A DNA stretch of 64,000 nt from Halomonas maura (GCF_030409305.1 NZ_JAUFPQ010000027.1:1-64000); one strand, 5' to 3'; counted from the first letter of the stretch, positions 1 through 9,019 are shown. The notes: a model not told the origin generated them from the letters alone. Made by a program: numbers and translations.

Positions 1-660
1 GGTCAGATTCTACCCCGCCGGCGCCGGTCAGGCAGCTGCGGCAGGATTTATGCAGCGTTTCCCTTGGTCGACGTCAACCTTGCCGACCACCTTGACAAGG
101 CTGGCCTCCTAGATCAGGTCCACTACGACATCACCGAAGCCGTCAAAGCGTTCCGGCGAGGCCACAAGGAGGAGGAGAGGGAAGAACCAGCCCGACACTT
201 TGAGATCCTCACTCATCAGCGCGACGCTTCCGTGATCATCCATTTTAAGATCGTCTGTGACGAACTGCGCGATCGCTAACCTCCGCGTTCCCCTCGCTGC
301 TTCGGCATCGGGATTCAGTCCTGACTTCGTCGAGCATGCCGAGTCGCATCCGGGGTCTTTCCCAAGTGTAGCGGACCGCATGACTCACTCTGTCGTAGCG
401 GCGGATGCACTCCTGCCAGGCCAAGTGCTCAATGGTAGAGCCACAGCCGCCGTGGAATCCCTTCCCCCATCAGCGCCCTGCCCGTCCCTCTGACTCACAA
501 TCCTTGGATTGTCTCACGCCTCCATCGGCAGCCGTTGAGAGAACCAGCACAATCGACACGACGAGACACTGTGCGAACATCCGACTTCGCTCCCATCGAG
601 TCGACCATCATGAGGCCCCCACGGGCTTCTACACTCCCGGCATTGGCTGCCGGGGAGCAT
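1..660. other. No recognisable gene; degenerate DNA next to an IS remnant
   Basis: I see no convincing protein in this stretch. Short open frames exist on both strands (for example 64-279 plus), but none has a recognisable motif or a good Shine-Dalgarno sequence, and the frames overlap. The flanking IS5-type transposase tail suggests decayed mobile-element DNA. Confidence 0.4.
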
Positions 661-813
661 AGGGATGCGCCTACCGTTGGGCGCGCCTTTGGCTGGCTCA
701 AGGAACTCCGGCGAATCGCCACGCGCTATGGCAAGTTGGCCCGTAGCTTTCACGCCATGGTATGCCTGGCTTGCAAAGGCCGCTGCCCACGTGCCGGCTT
801 TTCGTACACAACC
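661..813 (+). pseudogene. IS5-family transposase, C-terminal remnant
   Basis: The plus-strand translation contains FGWLKELRRIATRYGKLAR followed by SFHAMVCLAC. This closely resembles the conserved C-terminal block of IS5-family DDE transposases, around the last catalytic acid and the RRIATRY motif. Only about 50 residues remain, and I found no N-terminal part or catalytic aspartates upstream. The frame runs on without a transposase-like end. It is a dead fragment marking an old insertion at the edge of the lysine island. Confidence 0.7.
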
Positions 814-917
814 CAAGAAACCGTCTCTACTTTGTGGCCTCACGGCAGGATAAGACAGGCATCGGCAAGCAACGCGCTACGCCCGCCCTCGGCGAAGGGA
901 TTACGGAGCGTCCACGT

Positions 918-2279
918 TCAGCCGCTCAGCGCCTCGAGAACCACGGCCCTCGAGGCCCGCTCGCGCTCGGCATAGAGGGCCAGCTCGTCGGTCACCGACG
1001 CGCCCAGGGCGGCCTCGAAGGCCTCGCGGTTGGCATTGCCGTCATAGGCCGCGTTCTCGCCACCGCCCAGGTTCGACTGGAAGATGCCCGCCGCGCTGAC
1101 CGGCAGGAAGTCCTCGTAGGTGATCGGTCGGGCGACCACCAGGCCCTTGCCGATCAGCGCCTCCAGGTCGGTCTCCTCGCCCCGCCCGGCGGCACGACCG
1201 GCCTCGGTGAGACGGTACTCGAAGAAGGCCAGCCCGTGGCGGCGCAGCGCCTCCTCGCTGTCCGGGAAGTCGGCGAAGACCGCCGCCAGGCGCTGCTGGT
1301 GCTCGGCATTGCCGGGCCCGGCGGCCTGGCGCCGGGACTCACCGAGCAGGCTGTCGTAGAGGGCCCGGCCCTCTGCGGTGAGTGCCACGCCGCGCTGCTC
1401 GATCTCGCCGAAGCGGGCGGTATGGGTGCCCTGACGCTCGCCGAGGAAGCGGGTCGCCTCCTCCAGCGCCTTGAAGCTGGTCTGGCGCAGCAGGATCGGG
1501 CAGTCGCGACGAGGCGGCCCCTCGATGATCGCCTTGGGGTTCATGCCGGCCGCCGGCATGCGGCGCTGCACCTCGTCGATGTCCAGGGTGCGCGGGGTCA
1601 GGTGATTGATATGCGGGCCGCGGAAGCAGACCACGTCGGCGATCAGCCGGTGCTCGGCGTGCAGGGCGTCGTAGGTGTCCAGGTCCACCGTGGCATCGCG
1701 GTGCCAGCGGAAGGTCTCCAGGGCCTCGGCGACGAAGCGCTCGGCCTGATCACGGGTGAGCCCGCCCTGGGCCTCGTGGCAGGCAATCAGCTCCCGGGCG
1801 CCGGGGGTGAAGATATCGCGCTCGGCCAGGATCGCCGCGGCGCGCTCGCGAAGCGCGGGTGACTCGATCAGCTCCAGGCGCAGAAGCGAGGTGAAGATGC
1901 GGAAGGGGTTGCGGGCCAGGGCGGCGTCGTCGACGGGGCGAAACGCCGTGGAATGCACCGGCACGCCGGCCGCGGAGAGGTCGTAGTAGCCCACCGGGTG
2001 CATGCCCATCACGGCGAACAGGCGGCGCAGCATGGAAAGCTCCGCCGCGGTGCCCACCCGGATGGCGCCGTGGCGCTCCACATCCAGGCGCGCCAGCTCG
2101 TCGTGGGCCTCGAGACGCTCGGTCAGGGCGCGGTCGCGTTCGAGGGTCTCGCGGTTCACCTGCTCGACCAGCGCGAGCAGGGTCTCGTACTGGGGCACCT
2201 CGGCCTGGTACATGGCCGACATGGCCTTCGAGAAGCGGTCGCGAATGTCATCGGGAGAAACGAGCGGCGTGTGGGTCAT
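918..2279 (-). CDS. hglS: 2-oxoadipate dioxygenase/decarboxylase (HglS/YdcJ, DUF1338)
   Basis: A non-haem Fe(II) enzyme of the DUF1338/VOC fold. HglS converts 2-oxoadipate to D-2-hydroxyglutarate in the D-lysine / L-pipecolate route. The protein of about 453 residues is close to the family length. With the start used here, the expected metal ligands fall at His70 (RHGAIR), His226 (GPHINH) and Glu294 (GEIEQRG), the positions I recall for Pseudomonas putida HglS. AAGGAGG ends 7 bases before this ATG; an ATG six bases further upstream (2285) lies too close to it. The gene follows a YdiJ remnant and an aminotransferase with overlapping stop/start codons, so it is the last gene of a coupled operon. 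The function is well supported by context: amaA and amaB are nearby. Confidence 0.9.
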   Translation of the reverse strand: MTHTPLVSPDDIRDRFSKAMSAMYQAEVPQYETLLALVEQVNRETLERDRALTERLEAHDELARLDVERHGAIRVGTAAELSMLRRLFAVMGMHPVGYYDLSAAGVPVHSTAFRPVDDAALARNPFRIFTSLLRLELIESPALRERAAAILAERDIFTPGARELIACHEAQGGLTRDQAERFVAEALETFRWHRDATVDLDTYDALHAEHRLIADVVCFRGPHINHLTPRTLDIDEVQRRMPAAGMNPKAIIEGPPRRDCPILLRQTSFKALEEATRFLGERQGTHTARFGEIEQRGVALTAEGRALYDSLLGESRRQAAGPGNAEHQQRLAAVFADFPDSEEALRRHGLAFFEYRLTEAGRAAGRGEETDLEALIGKGLVVARPITYEDFLPVSAAGIFQSNLGGGENAAYDGNANREAFEAALGASVTDELALYAERERASRAVVLEALSG

Positions 2280-2281
2280 GG

Positions 2282-2533
2282 TCATGCCTCCTTGGGGGTC
2301 TGGTTGACGGGGTCAGGATGGGGTCGGGACGGGGTCGCTCGACGCGGTGCCTCGAGTTGTGCCTGCAGCGGATCCCGGGGCCGGCGCCGGTAGAGCGCGT
2401 TGTCGGTGGCCAGCACCGTGCGGTCGGCGTGGTCCGGGGCGATCTCGCCCTCTAGGCCGTCGTCCGCCAGGGCCTCGAGGAAGTGCCGGTAGGCCCCGGC
2501 GGCGGCCTCCCCCGCGTCGAGCCGGGCGATCAC
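2282..2533 (-). pseudogene. N-terminal remnant of a YdiJ-type FAD/Fe-S oxidase (D-2-hydroxyglutarate dehydrogenase)
   Basis: An 83-residue frame whose middle, FLEALADDGLEGEIAPDHAD then ATDNALYRRRP, matches the extreme N-terminus of YdiJ-family oxidases, which have a FLxxL...G...YADR...STDNSIYQ..P pattern and about 1000 residues. After the Tyr-Arg-Arg-Arg-Pro the similarity stops and a Pro/Arg-rich tail follows. The FAD-binding and Fe-S domains are missing. The start ATG overlaps the aminotransferase stop (ATGA), and its own stop overlaps the upstream ATG of hglS (ATGA), so translation through it is probably kept. The YdiJ product would oxidise the D-2-hydroxyglutarate made by HglS. This looks like an internal deletion of a once complete pathway gene. 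It could instead be a small functional protein; I favour a remnant. Confidence 0.6.
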
Positions 2534-3777
2534 GGGTGCAGCGTCTCCAGGGACCGGGTGATGCGCGCCAGGCCCTCGCTTAACACCTCGGGCTCGGCGG
2601 TCAGCGGGGCCAGCAGGCGCAGCACGTTGCGCCGGCGACCACTGGGCATCAGCAATACGCCCTCCTCACGGCCGGCGGCCAGCAGCGCCGCCAGATGCTC
2701 GGCCCCGGTGGCATGCGCGGTGTCTTCAAGGACGATGCCACGCATGGCGCCGATGCCGGTCAGGGCGCCGACCATGGGGAAGCGCTCCCGCCAGGCGCGG
2801 TGGGCAGCGACGATGGCCGCCTCCTGAGCCTCGCCCCAGCGCTGCAGGCTGTCCTCGCTCATCAGGTCCATCACCGCCCGGGCGGCGGCGCAGGCCACGG
2901 CGTTGCCGGAGTAGGTGCCGCCAAGCCCGCCCTTGGGCAGGGCATCCATGAGCTCGGCCCTGCCGGCCAGGGCCGCCAGCGGCAGGCCGGCGGCGATGCT
3001 CTTGCCCATCAGCAGCAGGTCGGGCTCGATGCCCAGCTGGGAGAAGGCGAAGCGCCGACCGGTGCGACCGAAGCCGGACTGGATCTCGTCGAGGATCAGC
3101 ACGATGCCGTGCTCATCACACAGGGCCCGCAGGTGGGCGGCGAAGTCGGCATCGAGCAGGCGAAAGCCGCCCTCCCCCTGCACCGGCTCGACGATGATCG
3201 CCGCCACCTCGTCGCTCGGCACCTCCACTTCGAACAACCGCGCCAGGGCCGCCAGGGCCTCGTCGGCGCTCACGTCGCTGTCGCGGCTGGGAAACGGCAG
3301 GTGGAACACCGGTCCGGGCAGTGCGCCGAGGCGGGTCTTGTAGGGCTTGACCTTGCCGTTGAGGTTCAGCGCCGCCAGGGTGCGGCCGTGGAAGCCGTCA
3401 TCGAAGGCGATGATCGCCTGCCGGCCGGTGGCGGCGCGCGCCACCTTGAGGGCGTTCTCGGTGGCCTCGGCGCCGCTGTTGGTCAGCATGCAGGACAGCG
3501 GATAGCCGACCGGCACGAAGGCATCCAGGGCCTCGACCACCTCGAGGTAGCCGCGGTGCGGCAAGGCGTTGAAGGCGGAGTGCATCAGGGTCTCGGCCTG
3601 GGCCTTGACGGCCTCGACGACGGCTGGATGGCCATGCCCCAGGTTGAGCACGCCGATACCGCCGATGAAGTCGATGTAGCGCCGCCCCTGCTCGTCCCAC
3701 ACCTCGGCATTGCGCCCTCGCGCGATGCACAGGGGGTGCACGATACCCAGCGAGCCACTGACGTGAGGAAAGTCCAT
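2530..3777 (-). CDS. Class III PLP aminotransferase, probable 2-aminoadipate transaminase
   Basis: A fold-type I class III aminotransferase of 415 residues, related to GABA and acetylornithine aminotransferases. Visible motifs are the cofactor Asp in LILDEIQSGFGRTG (Asp about 230) and the Schiff-base Lys in LLLMGKSIAAGLP (Lys about 259). In this operon the expected reaction is L-2-aminoadipate to 2-oxoadipate, the substrate of HglS encoded downstream. That assignment is inference from context; GABA or 5-aminovalerate transamination is an alternative. The start at 3777 is chosen because AGGAA sits 7 bases upstream and the protein then begins at the usual family point; 24 further upstream in-frame residues are unlikely to be translated. 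It is divergent from the LysR gene at 4026. Confidence 0.85.
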   Translation of the reverse strand: MDFPHVSGSLGIVHPLCIARGRNAEVWDEQGRRYIDFIGGIGVLNLGHGHPAVVEAVKAQAETLMHSAFNALPHRGYLEVVEALDAFVPVGYPLSCMLTNSGAEATENALKVARAATGRQAIIAFDDGFHGRTLAALNLNGKVKPYKTRLGALPGPVFHLPFPSRDSDVSADEALAALARLFEVEVPSDEVAAIIVEPVQGEGGFRLLDADFAAHLRALCDEHGIVLILDEIQSGFGRTGRRFAFSQLGIEPDLLLMGKSIAAGLPLAALAGRAELMDALPKGGLGGTYSGNAVACAAARAVMDLMSEDSLQRWGEAQEAAIVAAHRAWRERFPMVGALTGIGAMRGIVLEDTAHATGAEHLAALLAAGREEGVLLMPSGRRRNVLRLLAPLTAEPEVLSEGLARITRSLETLHP

Positions 3778-4025
3778 GTCCGGTTCCTGTCGGTTCATCG
3801 GGGGAATTGTCATGGCCACGATGAAACCAGCGCCCCGCCGGGGCTTCAAACGAAAAAAAGCGCGCTATCCATTCCAGCAATTCATGCAAAACCCGAGACA
3901 CACCGATATCCTGCCGCCCCTTTGGGGTGATAAATGCCTGGAAAGAATGGGTCAGCAGAGACACGCGGCGGCATGCCGGCGCCGGATTGGCTAGAATGGC
4001 GGTTTTGCGCGGGAGCCGAGACACC

Positions 4026-4931
4026 ATGACGGCACGCCACCTGCCATCGACCACCACCATGCAATGCTTCGAGGCGGCCGCGAGACACATGAGCTTCACC
4101 CGGGCCGCCGAGGAGCTCAGCATGACCCAGAGCGCCATCAGCAAGCAGGTCGCCCAGCTCGAGGACTACCTGCAGCACAAGCTGTTCCGCCGCGTGCGCC
4201 GCAGCCTGGTGCTCACCCCGGAGGGCTCGCTGTACCTGAGCGAGGTGCGCAAGATCCTCGCCCAGATCGAGATGTCGGCGAACGCCATCATGACCTACAG
4301 CGGTCACGAGGAGGTGCTGCGGGTGGCGACCCTGCCGACCTTCGGCAGCCATTGGCTGAGCGCCCATCTGCCGGCCTTCTTCGCGGCCTACCCACGCATC
4401 AACCTGAGCATCACCGACCGGGTGCAGGCCTTCGACCTGGAGGAGCAGGACATCGACGTGGCCGTCTTCCATGGCCATGGCCGCTGGCCCAACCTGGAGT
4501 GTCACAAGCTGTTCGACGAGCAGGTGGTCGCGATCGGCGCCCCCGGCTACCTGGCGCGCCAGGCGCCGTCGTGCGCCGCGGACCTGGCCGACTGCCGCCT
4601 GCTGCACCTCTCGACACGCCCCGACGCCTGGCATCGCTGGTTCGCCGATCAGGGGGTCGGCAGCGACCGCAGCTATCACGGTACGCGCTTCGAGACCTTC
4701 CAGATGCTGATCCGCACGGTGATGGCGGAGGGCGGGCTGGCGCTGGTGCCGCGTTTCCTGGTCGACGACGAGCTCGCCGCGGGACGCCTGCGCCTCGCCT
4801 GGCCCCATGTGCTGCGCAGCCCCGATGCCTATTACCTGGTGTACCCCGAGCCGCTCGGCGAACTCGCCAAGGTCCGCCATTTCGTGACGCATGTCCTGGC
4901 CTGCGCCGAGGCCGGTCCGCGGATCGGCTAG
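4026..4931 (+). CDS. LysR-family regulator (GcvA-like), copy 1
   Basis: A LysR-type transcriptional regulator of 301 residues. The N-terminal winged helix-turn-helix is clear: MQCFEAAARHMSFTRAAEEL, then TQSAISKQVAQLE and LTPEG at residues 13-64. A periplasmic-binding-like effector domain follows. It is divergent from the aminotransferase/hglS operon, so it most likely controls that operon, and possibly amaB-amaA too. It is a close paralogue of the next gene. The two stop codons overlap inside a GCTAGC palindrome (4927-4932), so the genes are convergent with no gap. Start 4026 fits the standard LysR N-terminus; the 33 upstream in-frame residues look non-coding. Confidence 0.88.
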   Translation: MTARHLPSTTTMQCFEAAARHMSFTRAAEELSMTQSAISKQVAQLEDYLQHKLFRRVRRSLVLTPEGSLYLSEVRKILAQIEMSANAIMTYSGHEEVLRVATLPTFGSHWLSAHLPAFFAAYPRINLSITDRVQAFDLEEQDIDVAVFHGHGRWPNLECHKLFDEQVVAIGAPGYLARQAPSCAADLADCRLLHLSTRPDAWHRWFADQGVGSDRSYHGTRFETFQMLIRTVMAEGGLALVPRFLVDDELAAGRLRLAWPHVLRSPDAYYLVYPEPLGELAKVRHFVTHVLACAEAGPRIG

Positions 4932-5851
4932 CTCGCCGGCCGGGCACCGTCCACGCGGGCCGGTGCGTCCCGGTGCTCGAGGATCCAGTCGATGAAGCCT
5001 CTCACCTTGGCCACCTCGCCCTTGTACTCGGGATAGGCCAGGTAGTAGGCATCCCGGCTGGTCAGCGAGAACGCCCAGGGGATCGTCAGCTGGCCGGCGG
5101 CCAGCTCCTCCTGGACCAGGAAGTGGGGTACCAGGGCCACGCCACAGCCCGCCCGGGCGGCACTCATCGCCATGTAGAAGGTATCGAAGCGCGGCCCGTG
5201 GTAGCTGTGGGCGGTGTAGCAGTCCTGGGCGGCGAACCAGTCGTGCCAGGCTTCCGGCCGCGTCGCGCTCTGCAGCAGCACCAGGTCGGTCAGCGCCAGC
5301 GGGTCGCCGATGCCGCCGTCGGGTACCACCGAGGGCGCGCACACCGGCACCATGGTCTCGTCGAGCAGCTTGATGCATTCCGCCTTCGGCCAGGCACCGT
5401 GGCCGAAGAAGAAGGCCACGTCGACGCGCTGCTCCTCGAGGTCGAAGGGTTCCACCCGGTTGGCGATGTTCAGGTACACCCCGGGATGACGGAAGCGGAA
5501 GCCGTTGAGTCGGGGGATCAGCCAGCGGGCGCCGAAGGTCGGCAGGGTGGTGACGTTGAGCACCTCGCTCTGGCCCCCGTAGGACTGCATGTAGCGGGTG
5601 GACATCTCGACCTGGGCCATGATCTTGCGTACCTCGGTCAGGTACAGCGAGCCCTCCGGGGTGACCTGCAGGCGCTTGCGCACGCGCCGGAACAGCGGGT
5701 GCTCGAGCACCGACTCGAGCTGGGCGACCTGCTTGCTCACGGCGCTCTGGGTCAGGCTGAGCTCCTCGGCGGCGCGGGTGAAGCTGAGGTGACGCGCCGA
5801 GGCCTCGAAGCACTGCATGGCGGTCAGGGTCGGCAGGTGACGACGGCTCAT
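4928..5851 (-). CDS. LysR-family regulator (GcvA-like), copy 2
   Basis: A 307-residue LysR regulator, paralogous to copy 1: the HTH reads MQCFEASARHLSFTRAAEEL and TQSAVSKQVAQLE, and the effector domains share TLPTFG, FDLEEQ and VxFFGHG blocks. It is divergent from amaB with a 120 bp spacer, so amaB-amaA is its likely target. The effector is probably a lysine-pathway intermediate (inference). The start at 5851 gives the usual short N-terminus before the HTH; 22 upstream in-frame residues are not LysR-like. One of the two copies may act on each arm of the island. Confidence 0.88.
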   Translation of the reverse strand: MSRRHLPTLTAMQCFEASARHLSFTRAAEELSLTQSAVSKQVAQLESVLEHPLFRRVRKRLQVTPEGSLYLTEVRKIMAQVEMSTRYMQSYGGQSEVLNVTTLPTFGARWLIPRLNGFRFRHPGVYLNIANRVEPFDLEEQRVDVAFFFGHGAWPKAECIKLLDETMVPVCAPSVVPDGGIGDPLALTDLVLLQSATRPEAWHDWFAAQDCYTAHSYHGPRFDTFYMAMSAARAGCGVALVPHFLVQEELAAGQLTIPWAFSLTSRDAYYLAYPEYKGEVAKVRGFIDWILEHRDAPARVDGARPAS

Positions 5852-5971
5852 TTCGGCCTCAACAAGAATAAATGGAATGACCTCGGTATAAAACGTCGTT
5901 TGAGCCCCGTCAATCACCCCCGCAATACTGCTTGTGTTCTTAGCACACGCCTATCAGCAGTAGGAGGAAGA
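5852..5971. promoter_or_regulatory. Divergent lysR / amaB control region
   Basis: A 120 bp spacer between divergent genes, and AT-richer than its surroundings. It contains GTGTTCTTAGCACAC (GTGT and CACAC arms, 5935-5949), a candidate LysR-type dyad, and AGGAGG 5 bases before the amaB ATG. I cannot assign a firm -35/-10 pair. Confidence 0.45.
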
Positions 5972-7465
5972 ATGATCGAGTCCATCATGCAGCGCCTCGG
6001 GGTCACCGACACCCTGTACCGTGGCGGCGACCATGCCGTGACCTCGCCCACCGACGGCAGCGAGCTCGGCCGGGTGCAACTGGAGAGCGGTGAGCGGGTC
6101 CAGGCGCGCATCGATCGCGCCCAGGCCGCCTTCGAGGCCTGGCGCCGGGTGCCCGCGCCGCGCCGTGGCGAGCTGGTGCGGCTGTTCGGCGAGCAGCTGC
6201 GTCGCCACAAGGAGGACCTGGGCACCCTGGTGACCCTGGAGTGCGGCAAGATCTACCAGGAAGGCCTCGGCGAGGTGCAGGAGATGATCGACATCTGCGA
6301 TCTCGCCGTCGGCCAGTCCCGCCAGCTGTACGGCCTGACCATCGCCTCCGAGCGCCCCGGCCACCACATGCGCGAGAGCTGGCATCCGCTGGGCCCGATC
6401 GGCCTGATCACCGCCTTCAACTTCCCGGTGGCGCCCTGGGCCTGGAACGCCGCCCTGGCGCTGGTCTGCGGCAACAGCCTGCTGTGGAAGCCCTCCGAGA
6501 AGACCCCGCTTTGCGCACTGGCCTGCCAGGCACTGCTCGAGCGCGCCATGGCCGCGTTCGGCGACGAGGCGCCGGCGGATCTCAGCCAGGTCATCATCGG
6601 CGAGCGCGAGGCCGGCGAGGTGCTCACCGACGATCCCCGCGTGCCGCTGATCAGCGCCACCGGCAGCACCCGCATGGGGCGCGAGGTCGCCCCGCGCGTC
6701 GCCGCCCGCTTCGGCCGCAGCATCCTAGAACTCGGCGGCAACAACGCCATGATCCTCGCCCCCAGCGCCGACCTGGACATGGCCGTGCGCGCCATCCTGT
6801 TCTCCGCGGTGGGCACCGCCGGCCAGCGTTGCACCACCCTGCGCCGGCTGATCGTCCACGAGTCCGTGCGCGACGAGGTCGTCGAGCGCATCAAGAAAGC
6901 CTATGCCGGCGTGACCATCGGCGATCCGATGGGCGGCAGCCTGGTCGGCCCGCTGATCGATGCCCAGGCCTTCGACCAGATGCAGTCGGTGCTCGGCAAG
7001 GCCCGCGAGCAGGGCGCCAAGGTCTTCGGCGGCGAGCGCCGGCTGGCCGACGAATACCCCGACGGCTACTACGTGGCACCGGCCATCGTCGAGGTCGACC
7101 GCCAGGACGAGCTGGTCAAGCACGAGACCTTCGCCCCGATCCTCTACGTGATGAGCTACCGCGACTTCGACGAGGCGCTGGCCCTGCAGAACGACGTGCC
7201 TCAGGGGCTGTCCTCCTGCGTCTTCACCACCGACGTGCGCGAGGCCGAGGCCTTCGTCTCGGATGTCGGCAGCGACTGCGGCATCGCCAACGTCAACATC
7301 GGCCCGAGCGGTGCCGAGATCGGCGGCGCCTTCGGCGGCGAGAAGGAGACCGGCGGCGGCCGCGAGTCCGGCTCGGATGTCTGGAAGAGCTACATGCGGC
7401 GCCAGACCAACACCGTCAACTACTCCCGCGAGCTTCCCCTGGCCCAGGGCATCAAGTTCGACTGA
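5972..7465 (+). CDS. amaB: L-piperidine-6-carboxylate / 2-aminoadipate semialdehyde dehydrogenase (ALDH7 type)
   Basis: An NAD-dependent aldehyde dehydrogenase of 497 residues, antiquitin-like (ALDH7). It oxidises 2-aminoadipate-6-semialdehyde, in equilibrium with piperidine-6-carboxylate, to 2-aminoadipate. Visible catalytic residues are Asn150 in ITAFNFPVAPW, Glu253 in LELGGNNAM and the nucleophile Cys287 in GTAGQRCTTLRRL, the last being typical of ALDH7. AGGAGG precedes the ATG. The gene is first in amaB-amaA-transporter. Its product feeds the aminotransferase and HglS encoded on the opposite arm. Plain ALDH alternatives are unlikely given this motif and these neighbours. Confidence 0.92.
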   Translation: MIESIMQRLGVTDTLYRGGDHAVTSPTDGSELGRVQLESGERVQARIDRAQAAFEAWRRVPAPRRGELVRLFGEQLRRHKEDLGTLVTLECGKIYQEGLGEVQEMIDICDLAVGQSRQLYGLTIASERPGHHMRESWHPLGPIGLITAFNFPVAPWAWNAALALVCGNSLLWKPSEKTPLCALACQALLERAMAAFGDEAPADLSQVIIGEREAGEVLTDDPRVPLISATGSTRMGREVAPRVAARFGRSILELGGNNAMILAPSADLDMAVRAILFSAVGTAGQRCTTLRRLIVHESVRDEVVERIKKAYAGVTIGDPMGGSLVGPLIDAQAFDQMQSVLGKAREQGAKVFGGERRLADEYPDGYYVAPAIVEVDRQDELVKHETFAPILYVMSYRDFDEALALQNDVPQGLSSCVFTTDVREAEAFVSDVGSDCGIANVNIGPSGAEIGGAFGGEKETGGGRESGSDVWKSYMRRQTNTVNYSRELPLAQGIKFD

Positions 7466-7473
7466 CCCCGACC

Positions 7474-7498
7474 GGCCGTCCCCGCCTCGGGGACGGCC
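7474..7498 (+). terminator. Intercistronic GC-rich hairpin after amaB
   Basis: GGCCGTCCCC and GGGGACGGCC form a perfect 10 bp stem with a 5-base loop, starting 8 bases after the amaB stop. No T-run follows. It may therefore be an mRNA-stabilising or partial-termination element lowering amaA expression rather than a full terminator. Confidence 0.6.
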
Positions 7499-7632
7499 AT
7501 GGCCGTTCATGCCCTGACGACTCCTGACCCTCGTGCCGTGACGCCCCGCCTCGACCGGACCCGCGTGCCCGCGCCGGGGCGCCAGGCCATGCCGGCGGCA
7601 GGAGCCGAGCCCGACAACAACAAGGAGGCGTC

Positions 7633-8913
7633 ATGAAGGAAGGGTGCTTGTGGCACGACACGTCCCCGGAGCCAGCGCCGGAGGCGCCGGCTCTCGTTGG
7701 CCACCGGTCGGCCGAGGTGGTGGTGATCGGCGGCGGCATCACCGGGTTGTCCACCGCGCTGCATCTCGCCGAGGCGGGCACCTCCGTAAGCCTGATCGAG
7801 GCGGGGGAGATTCCCAGCGGAGGCTCGGGGCGCAGTGTGGGCCTGGTCAATGCCGGCCTGTGGATCCCGCCGGACGACATCCGCGAGGCCCTGGGCGAGG
7901 CGCACGGCGAACGCGTCAACGCCATCCTCGGGGAGGCCCCCGCCGAGGTCTTCGCGCTGATCGAGCGCCATGCCATCGACTGCCAGGCGACCCGCACCGG
8001 CACCCTGCACCTGGCGCACAACGCCAAGGGGGAAGAGGAGCTGGCGCGGCGTGCCGAGCAGTTCCAGCGCCGCGGCGCCCCCGTGGCGTTGCTCGAGGAT
8101 CGGGACTGCCGGCAGAGGGTCGGTACGCAGCGGATTCGCCGCGCCCTGCTCGACCGTCGCGCCGGCACCCTCAATCCCACCGCCTATACCCGGGGGCTGG
8201 CCCGGGCCGCCATCGCCGCCGGGGCCAACCTCTACACCCATAGCCCGGCGCTGGGCGTGGCCCGCGAGGGCGACGACTGGCGAGTCACGACACCCCAGGG
8301 CAGTGTCCTGGCGCCGCGGGTGGTGGTGGCCACCAACGCCTATACCGAGGACGACTGGAACCGGGTCAAGGACCACTTCTTCCCCGGCCATTTCTTCCAG
8401 GTCGCCTCGCCCCCGCTGCCCGAGGAGCTCGCCGGCGACATCCTGCCCGAGCGCCAGGGCGCCTGGGACACCCGGATGGTGCTCAGCAGCATGCGGCGCG
8501 ATGGCGAGGGACGTCTGATCCTGGGCAGCCTGGGACGCGGCGATCGCCGGCCGAGGGCCTATGTCCACTGCTGGGCGGATCGCGTCCAGCGCCACTACTT
8601 CCCGCAGCTTGGCAAGCTCGAGTGGCAGACCACCTGGACCGGCAGGATCGCCTTCACCCCGGACCACACGCTGCGGCTCTTCGAGCCGGCGCCCGGCATT
8701 CTCGGGGTCTCCGGCTACAACGGCCGCGGGGTGACCACCGGCACGGTGGTCGGCAAGGGCTTCGCCCACTACCTGACCACCGGCGAGGATGCTCTGCTGC
8801 CATTGCCGATCCGCTCGCCGGCACCGATCAGGGTCAAGCCGCTATGGAGCGGCAGCTATGAAGGCGGCTTCACGCTCTATCACACGGGCCAGTGCCTGAG
8901 GGTATTGATCTAG
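7633..8913 (+). CDS. amaA: L-pipecolate oxidase, FAD-dependent (DAO family)
   Basis: A flavoprotein amine oxidase of 426 residues. The Rossmann FAD motif VIGGGITGLSTALHLAEAG lies at residues 31-49 and the DAO C-terminal block GVSGYNGRGVTTG near the end. In the D-lysine route it oxidises L-pipecolate to piperideine-6-carboxylate, the substrate of AmaB. It lies directly downstream of amaB with a 167 bp spacer containing a hairpin. An AAGGAGG-like SD lies just before the ATG. Related GlpO/PuuB-type oxidases (gamma-glutamylputrescine oxidase) are the alternative by sequence alone; the neighbourhood favours AmaA. No other pipecolate-forming enzymes (DkpA/Dpd, racemase) occur in the window. Confidence 0.85.
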   Translation: MKEGCLWHDTSPEPAPEAPALVGHRSAEVVVIGGGITGLSTALHLAEAGTSVSLIEAGEIPSGGSGRSVGLVNAGLWIPPDDIREALGEAHGERVNAILGEAPAEVFALIERHAIDCQATRTGTLHLAHNAKGEEELARRAEQFQRRGAPVALLEDRDCRQRVGTQRIRRALLDRRAGTLNPTAYTRGLARAAIAAGANLYTHSPALGVAREGDDWRVTTPQGSVLAPRVVVATNAYTEDDWNRVKDHFFPGHFFQVASPPLPEELAGDILPERQGAWDTRMVLSSMRRDGEGRLILGSLGRGDRRPRAYVHCWADRVQRHYFPQLGKLEWQTTWTGRIAFTPDHTLRLFEPAPGILGVSGYNGRGVTTGTVVGKGFAHYLTTGEDALLPLPIRSPAPIRVKPLWSGSYEGGFTLYHTGQCLRVLI

Positions 8914-9019
8914 GGGGGCACCCGTTGCAAGGCCCCTGCCCGGTGCTTCAAGGAGCCGTTCACCGCACACGACATGGTTGTCTGAACAAGAGCCATCCAT
9001 CACGATCGAGGACTTCAAG

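Noticed and set aside
64..279. Small plus-strand frame near the left edge
   Set aside because: No SD, no motif and overlapping frames on the other strand; probably non-coding decayed DNA.
4064..7465. Single long frame joining the lysR region to amaB
   Set aside because: The part before 5972 is out of frame with the LysR gene and opposite the second LysR; only the C-terminal 497 residues form AmaB, which has its own SD.
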